Positions 22,214-26,750 of a stretch of DNA of 26,750 bases are shown piece by piece. Below the pieces are notes generated by a model, which was not told where the DNA came from, searched no databases, and saw only the letters and a list, made by a program, of their open reading frames with translations. Position 1 is the first letter of the stretch. The number at the start of each line of letters is the position of its first letter. The position numbers and the translations under genes were made by a program. Source of the stretch: CAYRAV01 sp964422365 (GTDB lineage Bacteria > Bacillota > Clostridia > Lachnospirales > Lachnospiraceae); contig CAYRAV010000043.1 in NCBI GenBank assembly GCA_964422365.1, positions 1 through 26,750 of the forward strand. The letters are read 5' to 3'.

Positions 22214-23770
22214 CTAAAACGGATCATCCACTCTCCAGACAATCTCTATTTCATCCTCTCCATAAACTATCACTTTATCAATTAACAGTTTCAACTTATC
22301 CATATTAAAGGAATCCAGCTCAGAAAAATCTTTCAAATCCGCATCACAAACCTCTGACTGATTCTGAATGCTTTGCATATTTTCAAGTTCTTCCAGTGCG
22401 TCATCTTTAATCCTCTCCAGTTCTTCCAGCCTTATCTTGCCCTTTTCAATTTTTGCTATATACCCTTCCCTACTAATTGAACCAGCTTTGTACTGCTCAT
22501 AAAGAGATAGTTTTGTGTTTTTCCACTGTAAGATTTCCCTATCACTGTCAGCAATTATTTTCTCAAGTTCCGGCTTTCTTTTATCCTTACCCACTCTCTT
22601 TCGGGCTGCCCTCTGCTCCATCATTATCTCTGCCATGTTCTTTACCTGACACAGTACAGCATTTTCTAAAGCATCCTGCCAGATGTTGACTTTCTGACAG
22701 GCGTTTTCCCTCTGCTGGGTACGGCTGTTGCAATAATAACGGTTTCTTGATTTAACCCGGAGCTGCATAACCTTTCCGCAATGCCCACAGATAAAAAAGG
22801 AATTTCTTCTTTTCATTCTTTTCCCTTTTACGCCGTCATGGGAAACCCTGCTGCTTGCTTTGTCAAACACCTCCTGTGATACCAATGGCTCATGGTGGTT
22901 ATCCACAATAATCCAGTTTTTCCTCTCTTGGGGTACTATCTTTTTATCAGTATCTATCCCACACTTTCTCCGGTTCCACAGCAGACGCCCCAGGTACACC
23001 TCATCCGTAAGCATATCCCTTATGGATGAGGCATTCCACATCATAACCTTTACATGGGGGTGCCTGTTCCCATAACCGTCATTTTTCTGTATGCGGTACA
23101 AGGCCATTGACGGAATCCCTTCATCATTGAGCTGTCTGGTAATTTCGGCAAAACTCACTCCGTCAGCCGCCATCTGGAATATCCTCCTTACCACCCATGC
23201 CACATTTTCATCCACCAGCAGCTTGTGTTTATCTTTCGGATCTTTGACATAGCCGTAAGGAGCAAAGGCTCCGACAAACTCCCCATTCCTTACTCTGGTA
23301 TCCCTTGCTGAACGGATTTTTTTTGACAGGTCCGCACTATACATTCCATACACAAGGTTCTTTAATGCAACGCTCATGCCGCCTGTCGTACCAAACTTAT
23401 CACTGCTGTCATAATTGTCATTGACGGAAACAAACCGTATCTGTAAAATTGGGAAAATATATTCAAGGTATCTCCCAACTTCAAGATAGTCCCTGCCAAA
23501 CCGGGAAAAGTCTTTTACAATAATCATGCTGATTTCTCCATTCCTGGCTGCCTCAAGCAATGCCTGAACGCCTGGCCTGTTGAAGTCGGTGCCGGAATAC
23601 CCATCATCACAAAACTCGGTAATGTCATAGGGCTGTCCCTGCATAAGTTCCTGAATGTGGCCGTTCAGAAGCTGCCTTTGTGCCGAAATGCTGTTGCTTT
23701 CCTCCAATTCTTCTTTGTCCCTATCCTCATTTGACAGCCGGAGATACATGGCAATTATTGTTTTATCCAT
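22214..23770 (-). CDS. Large serine recombinase, first of three (nearest the junction)
   Basis: 518 residues. The N-terminal resolvase domain has nucleophile S13 in YLRLSNE, with GYSGTDFNRPG at 57-67 and VKDFSRFGRD at 85-94. The recombinase domain runs to about 310. A zinc ribbon has C328, C331, C347 and C358. A coiled coil of about 375-470 is followed by a short C-terminal strand (VIVYGEDEIEIVWRV). Length and architecture are those of large serine integrases. Its ATG overlaps the end of the middle recombinase gene by 8 bases, with GGGGAGG upstream, so the two are translationally coupled. It is the gene next to the attachment junction, the normal place for an integrase. Confidence 0.92.
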   Translation of the reverse strand: MDKTIIAMYLRLSNEDRDKEELEESNSISAQRQLLNGHIQELMQGQPYDITEFCDDGYSGTDFNRPGVQALLEAARNGEISMIIVKDFSRFGRDYLEVGRYLEYIFPILQIRFVSVNDNYDSSDKFGTTGGMSVALKNLVYGMYSADLSKKIRSARDTRVRNGEFVGAFAPYGYVKDPKDKHKLLVDENVAWVVRRIFQMAADGVSFAEITRQLNDEGIPSMALYRIQKNDGYGNRHPHVKVMMWNASSIRDMLTDEVYLGRLLWNRRKCGIDTDKKIVPQERKNWIIVDNHHEPLVSQEVFDKASSRVSHDGVKGKRMKRRNSFFICGHCGKVMQLRVKSRNRYYCNSRTQQRENACQKVNIWQDALENAVLCQVKNMAEIMMEQRAARKRVGKDKRKPELEKIIADSDREILQWKNTKLSLYEQYKAGSISREGYIAKIEKGKIRLEELERIKDDALEELENMQSIQNQSEVCDADLKDFSELDSFNMDKLKLLIDKVIVYGEDEIEIVWRVDDPF

Positions 23771-25451
23771 TGATACCTCCCCTTTCTGTACGCAAATCCA
23801 ACAATTCTTTCAGCACATCATCATAAACCAAACGCACTTCCAGTTTCCCATTTTCATATACAATTACCTTTTCAACAAATGCCTCTGCCATTTCCCTGGT
23901 AAGTTTCCGCCTGCTGATATATTTTTCAATATCTGCTTTCCAGTCAGAATCAATATGATATTCTTTTGAAAACCTTGTCTGGGCTTTTAACATTTCATCC
24001 AGCCTGCAGGTCAATTCAGTGATTTTTGCAGCATACTTCTCACTGATCTGCACATACTGTTCCTCATCAATCAGCCCCTCCCTGTAATCCTCAAAAATAC
24101 CAGCCTTAACTTCCGTTGTCTTTTGCAGTTCCCGCCTTATCCTGTCTGCCTCTTTTCCATATATATCATACTTTTTCATGCTTTCCGTCTTAGAGTTCAT
24201 TCTCTTTACCAAAGCCTCTGCGTCTATGGACACTTTCATATGTGCATGGATTGTGTCAAATACCGCCCTATTGACTTCTTCCAGTGACACCTTATGGTTG
24301 GTGCATGCCCCATGTGTGTCTGCCAAATATGTCTTGCAGCGGTAAAAACTCTTTTGGTGTTTTACCCCTTCTGTACGGAATCCCATCACTTTACCACAAT
24401 CCGCACAGACAATCTTTTTTCCAAGAAAATTAAAACGTGTATGATTATAACCGTTTTTCCCATGCGTGGAATGAAACGCCTTTGTATTTTCCTCTAACAT
24501 CTCCTGCACCCTGTCAAAATCCTCCCGGCTGACCAAAGGCTCATGGGTATTTTCTATTACAATCCATTTCTCTCTTGGCTGCTTTACCTGTTTCCCATTT
24601 ACCCTTGTAACCCTGTTATGGACGCTGCTGCCAACATATGAATAATTAGTCAGTATAGACCTTACTGTAACCGGATTCCATTTTGTATTAAAACCTTCCG
24701 GAATCTCATGCCCGAACCGGATCATTTTATGAGTTTTTGGATTCAGCGTTTTTTCTGAAAGCTGCCTTGCAACTTCTTTCAACGAATTGCCATCTAAAAA
24801 CAAACGGAATATCTCCTGCACAAATCCGCTTACTTCTTCATCAGGATAAAGATGCCTGTCCACGTTGATATATCCATAAGGCACCATCCCGGAAGAATAC
24901 TCGCCATTCCTCCAGTATGCCCGGTGGGCTGTTTTCATTTTTTTACTCAAATCCTTTACATACATCTCATTCACCATGTTTTTTAACGGCATGAGCAGTT
25001 CCTCGCCTGACTTGTCGGAATCATACCCATCTGTCACTGCGATAAACCTTACATCAAAGAATGGGAACACCCTCTCAATGTAATTGCCTGTCTCCACATA
25101 ATTCCTGCCAAGCCTTGACAAATCCTTTACAATAATGCAGTTAATCCGCCCGGCCCTCATATCCTGTATCATTTCCTCAAAACCCGGCCTCTCAAAGTTT
25201 GTGCCTGTGCAGGAAATGTCAAAATATTCTTTTTCTGCCACCATATCATCATTTTCTGACACAAACCTGCGTAAGAGCTCCATCTGCGTTTCAATCGTTG
25301 CCCTCTCTTTATTGGCCTGCGTTTCATCCGACAGCCTTGCATATAAACCGGCCTTATAGCAGATTTTCTTTGGAACAGAAGGCATTGTGACGGTCTGCTG
25401 TCCCATGCTACCTGCATTGACATAATCAACTTTCTTTGATTTCCTTGCCAT
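23763..25451 (-). CDS. Large serine recombinase, second of three
   Basis: 562 residues from the ATG at 25451, which has GGAGG upstream. An in-frame start at 25520 lies inside the preceding gene and is unlikely. S41 in LYARLSDE is the nucleophile, displaced by an extra N-terminal stretch of about 30 basic and polar residues. VKDLSRLGRNYVETG is the second resolvase motif. The recombinase domain, the zinc ribbon (CADCG, then YRC and ACTNH) and a long coiled coil follow. The stop of the first-transcribed recombinase lies one base before this ATG. Both the distance and the shared strand say the trio is one operon. Protein divergence from its neighbours is large, so it is not a recent duplicate. 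Confidence 0.92.
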   Translation of the reverse strand: MARKSKKVDYVNAGSMGQQTVTMPSVPKKICYKAGLYARLSDETQANKERATIETQMELLRRFVSENDDMVAEKEYFDISCTGTNFERPGFEEMIQDMRAGRINCIIVKDLSRLGRNYVETGNYIERVFPFFDVRFIAVTDGYDSDKSGEELLMPLKNMVNEMYVKDLSKKMKTAHRAYWRNGEYSSGMVPYGYINVDRHLYPDEEVSGFVQEIFRLFLDGNSLKEVARQLSEKTLNPKTHKMIRFGHEIPEGFNTKWNPVTVRSILTNYSYVGSSVHNRVTRVNGKQVKQPREKWIVIENTHEPLVSREDFDRVQEMLEENTKAFHSTHGKNGYNHTRFNFLGKKIVCADCGKVMGFRTEGVKHQKSFYRCKTYLADTHGACTNHKVSLEEVNRAVFDTIHAHMKVSIDAEALVKRMNSKTESMKKYDIYGKEADRIRRELQKTTEVKAGIFEDYREGLIDEEQYVQISEKYAAKITELTCRLDEMLKAQTRFSKEYHIDSDWKADIEKYISRRKLTREMAEAFVEKVIVYENGKLEVRLVYDDVLKELLDLRTERGGING

Positions 25452-25452
25452 A

Positions 25453-26750
25453 TCACACAGCCTCCTTCCACTCAAAATGTATCCTGCCATGCCCGTCATA
25501 CGATGCCATACAGCCCGCATGGTGCAGGCTTTTCAGTATTTCCTGATAGCAGTCTGAAAAACTGAACACCACTTCTATCTCTTTTTTGTCCTTTACCCGT
25601 ACACAGTCTATCAACTCAACCACAACATTCCTTGTCAGGCTGCCGATATTCTGATGTTCCGCAAAGTAATCAAGCCACTGGTACTTTCCGGTATTGGAAT
25701 CCAGTATATCTTTTATCTCCTGTTTCATCTTCCTCACGGCATCCTCCGCCAGTGCCCGTTTCTCCGTGTATGCCTCATGCAGCTCCATGTAGTCCTCTTT
25801 GGACACAATACCGTCTTTCATATCCTCATAGAGCATATTGCGGAGCTCCCTGCAGCGTTTTATTTCTTCCTCTTTCCCCTCAATGCGTTTTTCCAGTTCC
25901 TTTATATCCAGTTCCTGAAAGGGAATGGAAGTAATTTTCCCCATAATCCTCTGCAAATCAAGGACATTGCCGATCTGCACCTTTAACAGTTCCAAAACCG
26001 CACCCTCCAGTTTATCCGCTGCTATCCTGTGGCTGCTGCACTCCTTTGTTTCCTTGTTCCGGGAACACACATAATAAAGATATTTCTTTCCCCCGGCACT
26101 CACATTTTTCCTGACCATTGCCGCACCACAATCCGCACATACAACTAGGCCAGACAGCGGGTATACCTCTTTCTGGTTAGGGGAAATTCTTGTATCCAGC
26201 CCAAGCAGCCGCTGTACAATGGCAAAATCCCTGTCCGATATGACCGGCTCATGGTTCTTCTCTATCCTGATCCAGTCACTTTCCGGCCTCTGTACTGTCT
26301 TTTTTACCTTATGGTTAGGCGTTGTCTGCTTTCCCTGAACGAGGTTTCCGATATACACCTCATTTTCAAGGATTCTCCTGACGGTCACGGAACTCCAGAC
26401 AGCCCTCTCATTCGTCTTAAAACTTGTACGGTAGTTGCTGCCCGTGGCATTTTTATATTCCATCGGGGACAATATCCCCATATCATTCAGCCGTTCCGCT
26501 ATGGCATCCTGGCTGCATCCATGCAGTTTCATTCTGAAAATATCCTTTACCACACCGGCAGCATAGGTATCTACAAGGAGGCTGTTTCGGTCTGTATCAT
26601 CTTTCTTATAACCGTAGGGTGCAAAAGCACCGATAAACTCGCCATTCTTCCTTTTCACTTCCAGATGGCTCCGTATCTTAATGGAAATGTCCCTACAGTA
26701 TGCGTCATTGATTAAATTCTTAAAAGGGATAATAATTTCATCTGACTGGT
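25453..26750 (-). CDS. Large serine recombinase, third of three, 5' end outside the window
   Basis: The frame is open to the right edge. It enters the window inside the resolvase domain (IIPFKNLINDAYCRDIS) and continues through IRSHLEVKRKNGEFIGA and APYGYKKDD, so an apparent GTG start at 26658 is internal. The recombinase domain, the zinc ribbon (CADCGAAM, then YYVCSRNKETKEC) and the coiled coil follow. The catalytic serine lies beyond the window. It is the first gene of the trio to be transcribed, as far as this window shows. Confidence 0.9.
   Translation of the reverse strand, partial: QSDEIIIPFKNLINDAYCRDISIKIRSHLEVKRKNGEFIGAFAPYGYKKDDTDRNSLLVDTYAAGVVKDIFRMKLHGCSQDAIAERLNDMGILSPMEYKNATGSNYRTSFKTNERAVWSSVTVRRILENEVYIGNLVQGKQTTPNHKVKKTVQRPESDWIRIEKNHEPVISDRDFAIVQRLLGLDTRISPNQKEVYPLSGLVVCADCGAAMVRKNVSAGGKKYLYYVCSRNKETKECSSHRIAADKLEGAVLELLKVQIGNVLDLQRIMGKITSIPFQELDIKELEKRIEGKEEEIKRCRELRNMLYEDMKDGIVSKEDYMELHEAYTEKRALAEDAVRKMKQEIKDILDSNTGKYQWLDYFAEHQNIGSLTRNVVVELIDCVRVKDKKEIEVVFSFSDCYQEILKSLHHAGCMASYDGHGRIHFEWKEAV

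Noticed and set aside
21593..22285. A 230-codon plus-strand open frame across the element junction
   Set aside because: It is antisense to the truncated reductase and runs across the junction; composition and lack of a start site mark it as a shadow.
1..26750. CRISPR arrays, tRNA or rRNA genes
   Set aside because: No regularly spaced repeats, cloverleaf sequences or rRNA signatures were seen on either strand.

Overview
The window looks like a piece of a low-G+C Firmicutes chromosome, most probably a butyrate-producing Lachnospiraceae. The evidence is a But-type butyryl-CoA:acetate CoA-transferase, strong AGGAGG-like ribosome binding sites, A+T-rich intergenic DNA, and an FMN-riboswitch-controlled rib operon of Clostridia type. 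The genus cannot be fixed from the sequence alone.

Layout. Positions 1-1800 hold the CoA-transferase (minus strand) and a long palindromic element after it. Positions 2334-5657 (plus) encode one long signalling protein: a degenerate STAND/AAA-like domain, a TPR-like helical array, a GAF-like domain and GGDEF. It is cut in two by a single in-frame TAA. A small coiled-coil protein follows (minus). Positions 6395-11180 (minus) are the riboflavin operon ribD-ribE-ribBA-ribH. It starts from a good promoter and an FMN riboswitch, and ends in a HAD phosphatase gene that could supply the otherwise missing dephosphorylation step. Positions 11266-13359 hold a TrmB-type regulator and an MFS transporter behind a promoter whose -10 box lies in a 13-bp perfect inverted repeat.

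Positions 13444-19635 are a patchwork of small minus-strand genes: two GNAT acetyltransferases, one of them fused to a pyrophosphatase-like domain; MazG; NUDIX; Uma2; and hypotheticals. They are interleaved with decayed gene pieces: the C-terminal half of an alpha/beta hydrolase, an internal piece of alkaline phosphatase, the tail of a probable HD phosphohydrolase, a frameshifted unknown gene, the tail of a probable XRE regulator, and a small ORF with two in-frame stops.

Positions 19671-22085 hold an unusual exported fusion (signal peptide, lysine-rich Big2-like domain, flavodoxin, aldo/keto reductase) and a truncated second copy of its reductase domain. That second copy is cut at about 22085, where a mobile element begins. 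The element runs off the right edge and carries three tandem, translationally coupled large serine recombinase genes, visibly richer in G+C than the rest. It is probably an integrative element that inserted into the second reductase gene.
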